Shown here one piece after another: positions 15,752 to 23,178 of a stretch of 35,105 nucleotides of DNA. The stretch is from positions 1 to 35,105 of the forward strand of contig JACQYL010000112.1 in NCBI GenBank assembly GCA_016208165.1, given 5' to 3'. How positions within the stretch are numbered: the first letter of the stretch is position 1; each line of letters starts with the position of its first letter. Below the pieces are notes generated by a model, which saw only the letters and a program-made list of their open reading frames with translations, ran no database searches and was not told where the DNA came from. The DNA comes from Deltaproteobacteria bacterium. Lineage in GTDB: Bacteria > Desulfobacterota > Desulfarculia > JACQYL01. The translations under genes were made by a program, and so were the position numbers.

Positions 15752-16951
15752 ATGTCGAGACCTGACTCCATTTTCCGCAAAATCGATACGTATTCGGTTT
15801 CCCTGGAGGCCAAGAAACTGGGCATTTACCCTTATTTCAGAGAGATTACGTCGGAGCAGAACACGGAAGTGCGTCTCAAGCAGGGCGGAAATGTCTTGAT
15901 GCTCGGGTCCAACAACTATCTCGGGCTCGCCAACCATCCTGAAGTCAAAGAAGCGGCGATAAAAGCCACGGAGAAATACGGCGCCACTTGCGCGGGTTCC
16001 CGGTTTCTCAATGGGACGCTGGATCTACATACGGAACTCGAGAGCGAACTTGCCGCCTGGGTCGGAAAGGAGTCCGCACTGCTCTATACCACCGGATTCC
16101 AGGTGGGCCAGGGGGTTCTCGCGGCGATTCTCGGACGGCGCGACCATGTTCTACTGGATCGGCATAACCACGCGAGCATTCTGGACGGGGCCAAACTGTC
16201 TCCTGCCGCCATAGACCGGTACATGCACAACGATATGGAACACCTGGAAGAACTTCTTTCGCACATGGAAGAGGATCAGGGCAGAATGATCGTTGTGGAC
16301 GGCGTCTTCAGCATGGAAGGGGACATTGTCAGACTTCCGCGGCTTCTGGAGCTGGCGGATACCTGGCATGCCGCTGTGATGGTGGACGACGCGCACGGGT
16401 TGGGGGTCCTGGGCGAGCTTGGCCGCGGCACGGCCTCGTTCTTCGGCCTGACCGACAAGGTCGACCTGATCATGGGCACGCTCAGCAAATCGCTCGCCTC
16501 GGTGGGCGGTTTCGTGGCCGCGGATGAACAGACCATCGAATACCTGAAACATCACTCGAGGGCGCTTATCTTCAGCGCCAGCATGCCGCCTTCCTCGGCG
16601 GCGGCGGCCTTGGCGGCGCTGAAGGTCATAAAACGTGAACCCGAACGGATCGAGCGGCTCTGGGAAAACACGGAAAGAATGAGGCGGGGACTGACGTCCC
16701 TCGGATATGATACGGGTCTCTCGGAAACGCCCATTATACCCATCCACGTGGGTAATCTGGACACGCTCGCGCGCATGTTCAAACGACTTGAAACGGAAGG
16801 TATTTTTGTCAATCCCATCATTCCTCCGGCCGTTCCGCCCAACCACTGTCTTCTCAGAATCAGCTTGATGGCCACACACTCGCCCGCCCAGATCGATCGC
16901 GCCCTGGACATATTGGGTCGCGTGGGCAGGGAACTGAACGTCATCCGATAG
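15752..16951 (+). CDS. serine-palmitoyltransferase-type alpha-oxoamine synthase
   Basis: This 399-residue PLP enzyme of fold type I condenses an amino acid with an acyl thioester, losing CO2 and giving a 2-amino-ketone. Visible signatures are GSRFLNGTLDLHTELE (about 83-100, the form seen in serine palmitoyltransferases rather than BioF or Kbl), HNHASILDG, VDGVFSMEGD, the PLP-contact VDDAHGLG, the Schiff-base Lys246 in LSKSL, and VNPIIPPAVPPN near the C terminus. Length is normal. The gene follows the synthase and GNAT genes with a 200-bp gap holding a repeat, and GGTGAGAG lies before its ATG. I infer that the acyl donor is the chain on the neighbouring ACP. BioF (biotin) is the main alternative, but no other biotin gene is near. 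Confidence 0.85.
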   Translation: MSRPDSIFRKIDTYSVSLEAKKLGIYPYFREITSEQNTEVRLKQGGNVLMLGSNNYLGLANHPEVKEAAIKATEKYGATCAGSRFLNGTLDLHTELESELAAWVGKESALLYTTGFQVGQGVLAAILGRRDHVLLDRHNHASILDGAKLSPAAIDRYMHNDMEHLEELLSHMEEDQGRMIVVDGVFSMEGDIVRLPRLLELADTWHAAVMVDDAHGLGVLGELGRGTASFFGLTDKVDLIMGTLSKSLASVGGFVAADEQTIEYLKHHSRALIFSASMPPSSAAAALAALKVIKREPERIERLWENTERMRRGLTSLGYDTGLSETPIIPIHVGNLDTLARMFKRLETEGIFVNPIIPPAVPPNHCLLRISLMATHSPAQIDRALDILGRVGRELNVIR

Positions 16952-17052
16952 ACCGAACGGGTCCGCCCTTCCGTGAATACGAAAAGGCGGCGCATGTTGT
17001 TGATGAAAAGGACCTCTCGGAGAAAATGCCCTGGAAACGGCCGAAACTTACG

Positions 17053-17081
17053 TTTACACACCATCGCAACACTGATATCCT
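17053..17081 (+). promoter_or_regulatory. candidate sigma70 promoter for the GDSL hydrolase gene
   Basis: TTTACA (17053-17058) is followed after 17 bp by TATCCT (17076-17081). The -35 differs from consensus at one base and the -10 at two. It ends 49 bp before the ATG at 17131. Confidence 0.35.
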
Positions 17082-17130
17082 GGAAGGATCCGGCACAGGC
17101 AAAAAGGGTAATCATACAAGGGATACATGA

Positions 17131-18324
17131 ATGAAGAAACGGCTGCTTTTCATTTACCTCGTTTGTGGTGCGCTCGTTTTGTGTCCCGCAGGCCACGCCG
17201 CCTATTTTACCGATGTGGTTGCCTTTGGGGACAGTCTATCCGACAACGGGAACGTGTTCGCCCTGACCCGCGGATTCATACCGGATCAGACGCTCTACTA
17301 CGAAGGTCGTTTCTCGAATGGGCCCGTGTGGGTGGAATATCTTACGGACGAGCTCGGTGTCGGCGGGCATCTGCGGGACTATGCCTATGGCGGCGCGCAG
17401 ACCGCCGGCGCCATTCCTCCCGGCCTGTTGCAGCAGGTCCAATATTTTGTAGAAACGTTTGAAGTTCCAAGTCGTGCACTTTTCGCCATCTGGATCGGAG
17501 CCAACGATCTCTGGCGGGAGGGGGCGGACGTGTCGGCATCGGTCCGGAACATCATGGACGCTCTGGACCTGCTTGTTTCGGCCGGGGCCGATCACTTCCT
17601 GATTCCGAATCTGCCCAATCTCGGAGCAACTCCCAAATGGAGCGGTTCCCCGGAGTCTTACGGCAAGGGCATGGACGTTACCGTCGAGTTCAACCGGAAG
17701 CTGAAAGACGGCGTGGATACCTTTATGGAAGAAAACGCCGGCGTGACGGTGTATTTCCTCGATGTGTTCGAACTGTTCGAAGTCCTGATGGTGGATTACA
17801 GCTCTTTAGGATTCACAAACGTCACCGAGGAGTGTCCGAATTTTGGGGTGAATTTTGACGGGGACGGATATCTTTTCTGGGACGAAATCCACCCGACGAG
17901 GCAGGGGCACGAGTACATGGCGATGAAAGCGGCGGCTCTGATCCGGTCCGTTTCGGAACCCCTGGCGGACGTGAAAGCCAACGGCTCGGACGAGACGATC
18001 ACGGTGAGTCCGGAAACGTCCGTGGTCGTAAATGTAACCCTGGATCCGGGGAAGCTCGCGGGACTCCGTTCCGATCTCTGGATTGTGGGAACGGCTCCGT
18101 TTGGTACGTTTTCCTACCTGGTTTCCTGCCGCGGCTGGGAAGAGGGGATTCATGCCGGTTTGCCGTCCCCTTTGCCGGAAACGGCGTCGTCACTGAAGGT
18201 GCTCGACAGGACGCTTTCGCCTGGAACGTATACTTTCTATTTCGCTGTGGACGATAACGCCGACGGCGTGCCGGACGCTACGTGGATGGATTCGGTTCAG
18301 GTCAATGTGAGCGAGGGCTCTTGA
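17131..18324 (+). CDS. secreted GDSL/SGNH lipase-esterase with C-terminal beta domain
   Basis: The 397-residue protein has a signal peptide (cleavage near residue 23, after GHA). The SGNH blocks are all present: FGDSLSDNGN with nucleophile Ser35, the block II glycine in YAYGGAQ, GANDLW for block III, and DEIHPT with Asp251 and His254. It resembles phospholipase/lecithinase/hemolysin-type hydrolases and should act in the periplasm or outside the cell. Residues about 275-397 form an added beta-rich region (DETITVSPE, VVVNVTLDPG, PGTYTFYFAVD) resembling a repeat often found at the ends of secreted Desulfobacterota proteins. The gene lies 179 bp past the lipid cluster with its own possible promoter; a link to lipid turnover is only suggested by position. 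Confidence 0.85.
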   Translation: MKKRLLFIYLVCGALVLCPAGHAAYFTDVVAFGDSLSDNGNVFALTRGFIPDQTLYYEGRFSNGPVWVEYLTDELGVGGHLRDYAYGGAQTAGAIPPGLLQQVQYFVETFEVPSRALFAIWIGANDLWREGADVSASVRNIMDALDLLVSAGADHFLIPNLPNLGATPKWSGSPESYGKGMDVTVEFNRKLKDGVDTFMEENAGVTVYFLDVFELFEVLMVDYSSLGFTNVTEECPNFGVNFDGDGYLFWDEIHPTRQGHEYMAMKAAALIRSVSEPLADVKANGSDETITVSPETSVVVNVTLDPGKLAGLRSDLWIVGTAPFGTFSYLVSCRGWEEGIHAGLPSPLPETASSLKVLDRTLSPGTYTFYFAVDDNADGVPDATWMDSVQVNVSEGS

Positions 18325-18755
18325 AGCAGTCGAACGTTCGATTCTCGTTTTCGGCCATTGGCGGATCAAGAGAACCACTATGGTGACCGGTGGATCCAGG
18401 TGGACCTGGATCCAAAGCTGTGGTGCGGGGCGTGTGGGCGGCCGAGCTGGGGCTCGGCGTTCCCAGGGAGGGGTCCAAGGCTCTGGTGCGGACCGTGGGC
18501 TCCAAAGGCAGGGCGAAAAACTGCGCCCAGTGGGTGACCTCCTGCAGGTTGAGCCATAGCTCGGACGGCATCAAGTGGATCTTTTATCAGCATGACGGTT
18601 CCATCGTAACGTTCAAAGGCAACGTCGACGCCAATACGGAGGTGCGTAACGATCTCCCTGCACCGGTGACAGCTCGATACATCCGATTCAATCCGGTGAC
18701 CTGGTACGGTCACATCACCATGCGGGTGGAAGTGTTCGGGATTTACAAGGAGTGA
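18325..18755 (+). pseudogene. F5/8 type C (discoidin) domain remnant, frame-broken
   Basis: Two frames together spell a discoidin domain. The frame that continues directly from the GDSL stop reads SRFRPLADQ..GDRWIQVDLD, the usual mid-domain strand. The second frame, open from GTG 18390 to 18755, reads GRAKNCAQWVTSCRLSHSSDG, WIFYQHDG and ARYIRFNPVTW..MRVEVFGI, the standard second half. Between them is an imperfect in-frame duplication of 63-bp offset (18411-18436 and 18474-18499, 21 of 26 bases alike). The start of the domain and any signal peptide are missing. I read it as a decayed extracellular carbohydrate- or lipid-binding domain, perhaps once attached to the hydrolase. A sequencing error could explain the frame change but not the duplication. 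Confidence 0.6.
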
Positions 18756-18790
18756 GGCCGGATGTGACGGTTGTGCCTGAGCCAATCCAC

Positions 18791-18819
18791 TTGACCGCCG
18801 TATTCCGCATTCTTATTAT
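18791..18819 (+). promoter_or_regulatory. sigma70 promoter of the YeeE/YedE operon
   Basis: TTGACC (18791-18796), a 17-bp spacer and TATTAT (18814-18819), with one mismatch to consensus in each box. Transcription would begin near 18826, leaving a leader of about 100 bases before the GTG at 18929. Confidence 0.65.
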
Positions 18820-18851
18820 AAAAAATTGTGTGGAGATACGGTGAGCGACCT

Positions 18852-18867
18852 TTCGGTTTCAACCGAA
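18852..18867 (+). promoter_or_regulatory. operator-like inverted repeat in the leader of the YeeE/YedE operon
   Basis: TTCGGTT and AACCGAA form a perfect 7-bp inverted repeat with a 2-bp centre, about 30 bp past the predicted transcription start. The short centre suits a dimeric repressor better than an RNA hairpin. Sulfur-transport genes of this type are often under ArsR-family control, but the regulator is not in the window. Confidence 0.35.
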
Positions 18868-18928
18868 TGCCGAGTCGTGTTTAACTCTCAATCCGGTCAG
18901 GTTCCTCTGACAAGAAAAGGAGTACATT

Positions 18929-19474
18929 GTGTCTAATCCGTTTGCCGCAAGAGACAAGCGTCTATACGGCCAATCGTACTGGTCGCCCTATGTCTGCGGT
19001 GTCATACTGGGGCTGGCCCTCCTGTTCGCGTTCTATACCATGGGGCGGGGACTGGGATCGTCCGGGGCTTTCGCACGCCTCACCATTGCGGCCACCAATG
19101 TCATCGCCCACCAATACACGGCCGAGAATCCGTATACGGCCTCTTACGTTGAAGGGGGAGCGAACCCGCTGAACGATTGGCTCGTCTGGGAAGTGTTCGG
19201 CGTGATCCTGGGAGGTCTGTTCGGCGCCTTTGTGTGGGGACGGTTTAAAGGCGAAATCGCCAGGGGACCGAATATGGCGGCCGGAGGCCGCCTATGGCTG
19301 GCGCTGTTCGGAGGTTTTCTTTCCGGCTGGGGCGCTCGATTGGCGACCGGCTGCACGTCCGGCCAGGCCCTTACGGGAGGCGCGTCACTGGCCGCCGGAA
19401 GTTGGATTTTCATGTTCTGCATTTTTGGAGGGGCGTACGCCGCGGCCTGGTTTCTCAGAAAGGAGTGGCTCTAA
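18929..19474 (+). CDS. YeeE/YedE-family sulfur-compound transporter, first half
   Basis: The 181-residue membrane protein starts at GTG 18929 with AAAAGGAG upstream. It has about four hydrophobic helices (around 20-42, 88-108, 126-146 and 150-172). The family signature GWGARLATGCTSGQALTGG carries the conserved cysteine that, in the thiosulfate transporter TsuA, helps pass sulfur through the membrane. Full-length relatives are roughly twice this size, so this is one half of a split transporter. Its stop overlaps the next start by one base (TAATG), and AGGAG for the partner lies inside this gene. Located in the inner membrane. Confidence 0.88.
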   Translation: MSNPFAARDKRLYGQSYWSPYVCGVILGLALLFAFYTMGRGLGSSGAFARLTIAATNVIAHQYTAENPYTASYVEGGANPLNDWLVWEVFGVILGGLFGAFVWGRFKGEIARGPNMAAGGRLWLALFGGFLSGWGARLATGCTSGQALTGGASLAAGSWIFMFCIFGGAYAAAWFLRKEWL

Positions 19475-20079
19475 TGGGACCTTTGGATAAACTGGGACTC
19501 ATCCCGGGATGGTATGGAATGGAACTCGCCGTGCTGACCGGGTTCTTTTTCGGCCTGGCTTTGGAACGGGCCGGTTTTTCCGATCCGCGGAAGCTGGTCA
19601 ATATCTTCTATCTGCGTGATTTCGCGGTGCTCCGAGTAATTTTTACGGCCATCGTAACATGCGCGGTGGGGCTGGGGGTCCTCTGGGCCGCAGGTCTCTA
19701 TCGGATGGAATTGATATATATTCTACCCACCAAGCTGACCGCCCAAATCATCGGCGGATTTATTATCGGTGTGGGTTTCGTCGTGGGAGGATACTGTCCT
19801 ACTACCAGTGTAGTGGGCGCGGTGACCGGAAGACTGGACGCCGTGGTCTTTTTGCTCGGTATGTGCCTGGGCGTAGTCGGGTTCTTCGTTCCGTTCAGAT
19901 TGTGGAGCGGTTTGTACGATGGAGTTCAGGGCCAGATCCTCGTTCCGGAAGTGTTGGGTCTCAGTCACGGCGTTACCTTGCTTCTTATCGTGGCCATGGC
20001 GGCGTGCATGTTCATGGTTGCGGCCTGGGTTGAGAAGAAGATCAACAAAGAAGACGTGTTCGCCCAGGCGAGCGGTTAA
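19474..20079 (+). CDS. YeeE/YedE-family sulfur-compound transporter, second half
   Basis: I take the ATG at 19474, which overlaps the previous stop and has AGGAG eight bases upstream; the frame stays open further upstream but that part overlaps the partner gene. The 201-residue product is mostly hydrophobic, with about five helices. FGLALERAGFSDPRKL and GFVVGGYCPTTSVVGAVTGRLDA are the matching signatures of the second YeeE repeat, including its conserved Cys. It ends in a charged tail (EKKINKEDVF). The two halves probably form one pseudo-symmetric channel for thiosulfate or a related sulfur species. Confidence 0.88.
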   Translation: MGPLDKLGLIPGWYGMELAVLTGFFFGLALERAGFSDPRKLVNIFYLRDFAVLRVIFTAIVTCAVGLGVLWAAGLYRMELIYILPTKLTAQIIGGFIIGVGFVVGGYCPTTSVVGAVTGRLDAVVFLLGMCLGVVGFFVPFRLWSGLYDGVQGQILVPEVLGLSHGVTLLLIVAMAACMFMVAAWVEKKINKEDVFAQASG

Positions 20080-20093
20080 CCGGGAGGACGATC

Positions 20094-20561
20094 ATGTTTC
20101 ATTTGAGAAAGACCACGCTGTTCGGGCTTATCCTGTTACTGGCCGGCTCCGTGGCCGTTGTTTTGGCGAATCCCGAACAAAGGGCCCTTCGATCCTACAA
20201 CGCCCGGTTGGAGGCGCTGAAGTCACAGTTGAATTTCGTAAAGAACTCCGAAGCCGATCCGCTGCAGATGCTGGATCAGTCGGACCGAGAGGCCGTGGAC
20301 TCGTTGGAAGAGTTCCTGCAAACATACCGGGCTCCGAACATGTATCGATTTGGAACCATGAAGGAGTTGGCCATCCTGGTGCTGTCCACGGAACCGGTGG
20401 TGAATTATCTTTCCATGGCCGCCAGAACGGCTCTTCCTGCTCCAAAGGGAGAACTTCCTTCGTCGGAAGCCGCCGTCCAGCCGTCCTCGCCGGCCGTCAC
20501 ACCGCCGGCCTCGGCGCCGCCCAAAGCCACCTTCAGGATAGGACAAGACGAAGGCTGCTGA
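20094..20561 (+). CDS. small secreted or membrane-anchored protein of the YeeE/YedE operon, function unknown
   Basis: The 155-residue protein has a strong Shine-Dalgarno (GGGAGG), a basic start and one hydrophobic segment (about 8-25), which is a signal peptide or anchor. Residues 28-110 are helical and charged, with no family I recognise. Residues 115-147 are rich in Pro, Ala and Ser, like a linker, and the end is DEGC with a lone cysteine. The gene follows the second transporter half after 14 bp and precedes the terminator, so it is the last gene of the operon. A periplasmic role next to the channel is likely by position only; the terminal Cys could carry sulfur or form a disulfide. Confidence 0.7.
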   Translation: MFHLRKTTLFGLILLLAGSVAVVLANPEQRALRSYNARLEALKSQLNFVKNSEADPLQMLDQSDREAVDSLEEFLQTYRAPNMYRFGTMKELAILVLSTEPVVNYLSMAARTALPAPKGELPSSEAAVQPSSPAVTPPASAPPKATFRIGQDEGC

Positions 20562-20627
20562 CGGAAAAAAGGGTTTCCGCCCCCTCTCCGGAGGAGTCGT
20601 GGCGGCTTTCCAGTATCTCACCATACC

Positions 20628-20673
20628 ATGGGGAGTGACCTTTTTTAGAAGGGTTCCTCCCCATCGTTTTCTT
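20628..20673 (+). terminator. intrinsic terminator of the YeeE/YedE operon
   Basis: ATGGGGAG (20628-20635) pairs with CTCCCCAT (20657-20664), with partial pairing continuing inward. CGTTTTCTT follows. The stem is strong and the T-tract moderate. It lies 67 bases past the last gene. Confidence 0.55.
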
Positions 20674-21037
20674 GGGGATGCTCCGTCAAGGATACGTGCG
20701 TTTTGTGTTGAACGGACCGCCGGATGAGACCTTTGGGTATAAACTGGGCGCGGACTTGCATATCAACGTGCACTGGTGGCAGGGAGACCTGAGGATTCAG
20801 TACGCCTGGGGCGATGACATTGACATCGATGACATCGGCTACGAGCTGTCCACCGTGGTGCTGCCCGACAGTTTTGTCGCCATCAACGGTAATCAGATTG
20901 AGTGCCGATTCTACAAAACGGACGTCCGATACTGGAAGGATAAGGAGAGTGAATTGAAGGGCTGGTGCGATCAGGGTAAGGAAACGGTCTGCCGGGATAC
21001 CGCCCGACTGCCGGAAATCCTCAATCCGGGCTTTTGA
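20672..21037 (+). CDS. orphan small ORF, function unknown
   Basis: The frame gives 121 residues from TTG 20672 or 119 from ATG 20678. It has no signal peptide. It is rich in Asp, Trp and Tyr (HINVHWWQGDLRIQYAWGDDIDIDDIGYEL) and contains an EC..C-type pair and a CDQGKETVC loop; no family is recognised. The start sits on the T-tract of the preceding terminator with no good ribosome-binding site, so the gene may be a 3' fragment of a longer lost gene. The even, protein-like composition argues against pure noise. Confidence 0.45.
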   Translation: MGMLRQGYVRFVLNGPPDETFGYKLGADLHINVHWWQGDLRIQYAWGDDIDIDDIGYELSTVVLPDSFVAINGNQIECRFYKTDVRYWKDKESELKGWCDQGKETVCRDTARLPEILNPGF

Positions 21038-21074
21038 TTCCGGCTCGCGAATGTTCCGGGCGCCGGCGTATCCG

Positions 21075-21842
21075 TTACGATCCGGGAGACTCTATGGTCA
21101 GCTCCTTCAGCTTTGCGTACTTGGCAAAGGTGTAGTGGGAGTAGAGACAGGCCAGGAGGAATCCGTAGTAGCCGTCCAGAAATCCCAGTTTGAACACATA
21201 CATGTCCAGAAACGTATACATCGCATGCCCCAACATGCGGAGAGGGCCCGTGATGCGTCGCGTGGCGTACTCCCGGGCGCTGAGACTGGAGTACCGGTCG
21301 GACCGGCGCAGGAAATCGGATATGTCCCGGTAGGTATAGTGGAGGATGGGATTTTGCAGGTCCGAGGTCTTGCCTTGAATCACCACCTTCTCGTGAACGG
21401 CCCGTTCTTCGAATCGGCCCCGGTTCCGGCGGAAGAATCTCAATGTACGGTCGGGATACCAACCTCCGTGTCGAATCCAATGACCCGCGAAATGATTCTT
21501 TCTGGGGATGGAGTAACCGTCCATCGAGTTGCTTCGGTGTAAGACTTCACGTATTTCTTCGACCAGTTCAGGCGTCACCCGTTCGTCGGCGTCCAGGGAG
21601 AGGACCCAGGTCTTTTCCGCTTTATCGAGGGCGCTGTTCTTCTGAGCGGCGTATCCCTTCCATGTTTCGACATAAACCTTGGCGCCCCGCTGCCGGCACA
21701 ACTCGAGCGTACGGTCCGCGCTGTGGCTGTCCACCACCAACACTTCTCCGGCCCATTTCACGGAATCCAGACAATCCGCGATGTTGCGTTCCTCGTCGTG
21801 AGTAATGATGATGACGGAGACATCCTGGAGTGGATCGGTCAT
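21075..21842 (-). CDS. family 2 glycosyltransferase, WaaE/KdtX-like
   Basis: The 255-residue GT-A enzyme has VSVIIITHDEERNI at the N terminus, VLVVDSHSADRT, and LSLDADERVT, the Asp-x-Asp metal and sugar-nucleotide site. GHWIRHGGWYPDRTLRFFRR and VHEKV..LQNPILHYTYRD are typical of the WaaE branch, which adds a heptose- or glucose-type branch sugar to the lipopolysaccharide core. The C terminus carries hydrophobic aromatic segments that may touch the membrane. It follows the protease gene after 160 bp in the same direction. Acts at the cytoplasmic face of the inner membrane. The exact donor sugar cannot be told. Confidence 0.85.
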   Translation of the reverse strand: MTDPLQDVSVIIITHDEERNIADCLDSVKWAGEVLVVDSHSADRTLELCRQRGAKVYVETWKGYAAQKNSALDKAEKTWVLSLDADERVTPELVEEIREVLHRSNSMDGYSIPRKNHFAGHWIRHGGWYPDRTLRFFRRNRGRFEERAVHEKVVIQGKTSDLQNPILHYTYRDISDFLRRSDRYSSLSAREYATRRITGPLRMLGHAMYTFLDMYVFKLGFLDGYYGFLLACLYSHYTFAKYAKLKELTIESPGS

Positions 21843-22002
21843 GGTTCACCACTGAAGCGCTATGGACTCGCAGCCTACCCCAAACAACGCATTAATCCCG
21901 TATTCGCAGACAATGCTCCCCCGGCCTGAGGAAAACAAACGACTTGCTGCGCGGCGGTTCTGCTGCAGCCGGATTCTCGGTTATACCGTTACCTGGGTTG
22001 GA

Positions 22003-23178
22003 TCAGGGTCGTTCCTTCAGACGAACCGGGAGATCGATCGGTTTACCGTCCCGCACGACTCGAACGGAGACGACATCGTCCACCCGCTTGCTTTCAATCA
22101 ATCGTCCGAGCTGGTTCATTTCTTTGATGGGAGCGTTGTCGATGCTGGTGATGATATCGCCGCCCACGGGAAGCCGCAGGTTTCCGATGATCGCTTCTTG
22201 AGTTCCACCCCGGATGCCGGCTTGATGGGCCGGGCCTTCCCGGACGACCTCCACCACCAGCACGCCCTCGGTTATGCCGAGACTGAGGGCGTCCGCCAAT
22301 TCTTCGGAAAGACCTATGCCCGTAATCCCCAACCAGGGCTTGGCGAACCGGCCCTTGGTGATCAGTTGGCTCGCGACTTCCTTGGCATAGTTGACGGGAA
22401 TGGCGAACCCGATGCCCTGATAACCCCCGCTCAGGCTGAAGATCGCCGTGTTGATTCCGATGACCTGCGCGTTGGAATTCAGCAGCGGCCCTCCTGAATT
22501 ACCCGGATTAATGGCGGCGTCCGTCTGAATCAGGTTTTCCATCCGAGCGTTATCCCGCGTTTGGATTTCGCGCTTTAGCGCACTGAGCACGCCGGTGGTC
22601 AAGGTGTGGGACAGACCGAAAGGATTTCCAATGGCGATGGCTTTCTGTCCCCCTCGCAGGGTGTCGGAATCTCCCAATGTGGCCACCGCCTCGACGTCTC
22701 CCGACGGAATCTTTATTACCGCCAGGTCCGACTGGCGGTCGCGCCCCACCAGACGGGCTTCGACTTTTTTACCCATGGCGGTCGTCACCGTAAGTCGCTG
22801 GGCCTTTTCCACGACATGGTTGTTCGTCAGAATGTACCCTTCCGGATCCACAATAAAACCGGAACCCTGACCCTGCTGAGGAATCACCTCCATCCAGAAG
22901 TTCACCCGGAGGGTGGTCGCCACAATGTTGACAACGGCCTTGTACGCTTTCTCGAACACGTCCTGGTTGATCTGTTCGTCCGCTGAAACCACGATGGGAG
23001 GTTTGGATTCGGGCGTTATTTGATTGAACGCCAGTTCCGTGGGCTTCGGCCGGCCGGAAAAGAGACCTCCAAGGTCCAGCTTGTCAAACAAAGCCAGAAT
23101 GAGAACGCATAGAACCGCGACCCACAAGATGGTTCGAAACCAGGCCGTTCCGCTGTTGTTGGCGCCCCGGTTATTCAT
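22003..23178 (-). CDS. membrane-anchored trypsin-like serine protease, DegS/HtrA type, one PDZ domain
   Basis: I take ATG 23178, giving 391 residues; the longer frame lies within ftsH. One N-terminal membrane helix (about 12-32) anchors the protein. The protease domain has the triad His in NNHVV (about 119), Asp in SDLAVIK (about 150) and Ser in NPGNSGGPL (about 228), with the AIGNPFGL loop. One PDZ domain follows (GITGIGL to RLKERP). A single helix plus a single PDZ matches the DegS/HtrA-like group, which acts on periplasmic proteins from the inner membrane. The start overlaps the ftsH stop by 8 bp, so two membrane proteases are translationally linked. Confidence 0.9.
   Translation of the reverse strand: MNNRGANNSGTAWFRTILWVAVLCVLILALFDKLDLGGLFSGRPKPTELAFNQITPESKPPIVVSADEQINQDVFEKAYKAVVNIVATTLRVNFWMEVIPQQGQGSGFIVDPEGYILTNNHVVEKAQRLTVTTAMGKKVEARLVGRDRQSDLAVIKIPSGDVEAVATLGDSDTLRGGQKAIAIGNPFGLSHTLTTGVLSALKREIQTRDNARMENLIQTDAAINPGNSGGPLLNSNAQVIGINTAIFSLSGGYQGIGFAIPVNYAKEVASQLITKGRFAKPWLGITGIGLSEELADALSLGITEGVLVVEVVREGPAHQAGIRGGTQEAIIGNLRLPVGGDIITSIDNAPIKEMNQLGRLIESKRVDDVVSVRVVRDGKPIDLPVRLKERP

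Noticed and set aside
16963-16993. Hairpin after the alpha-oxoamine synthase as a terminator
   Set aside because: CCGCCCTT and AAAGGCGG pair with a mismatch, and no T-tract follows on the plus strand.
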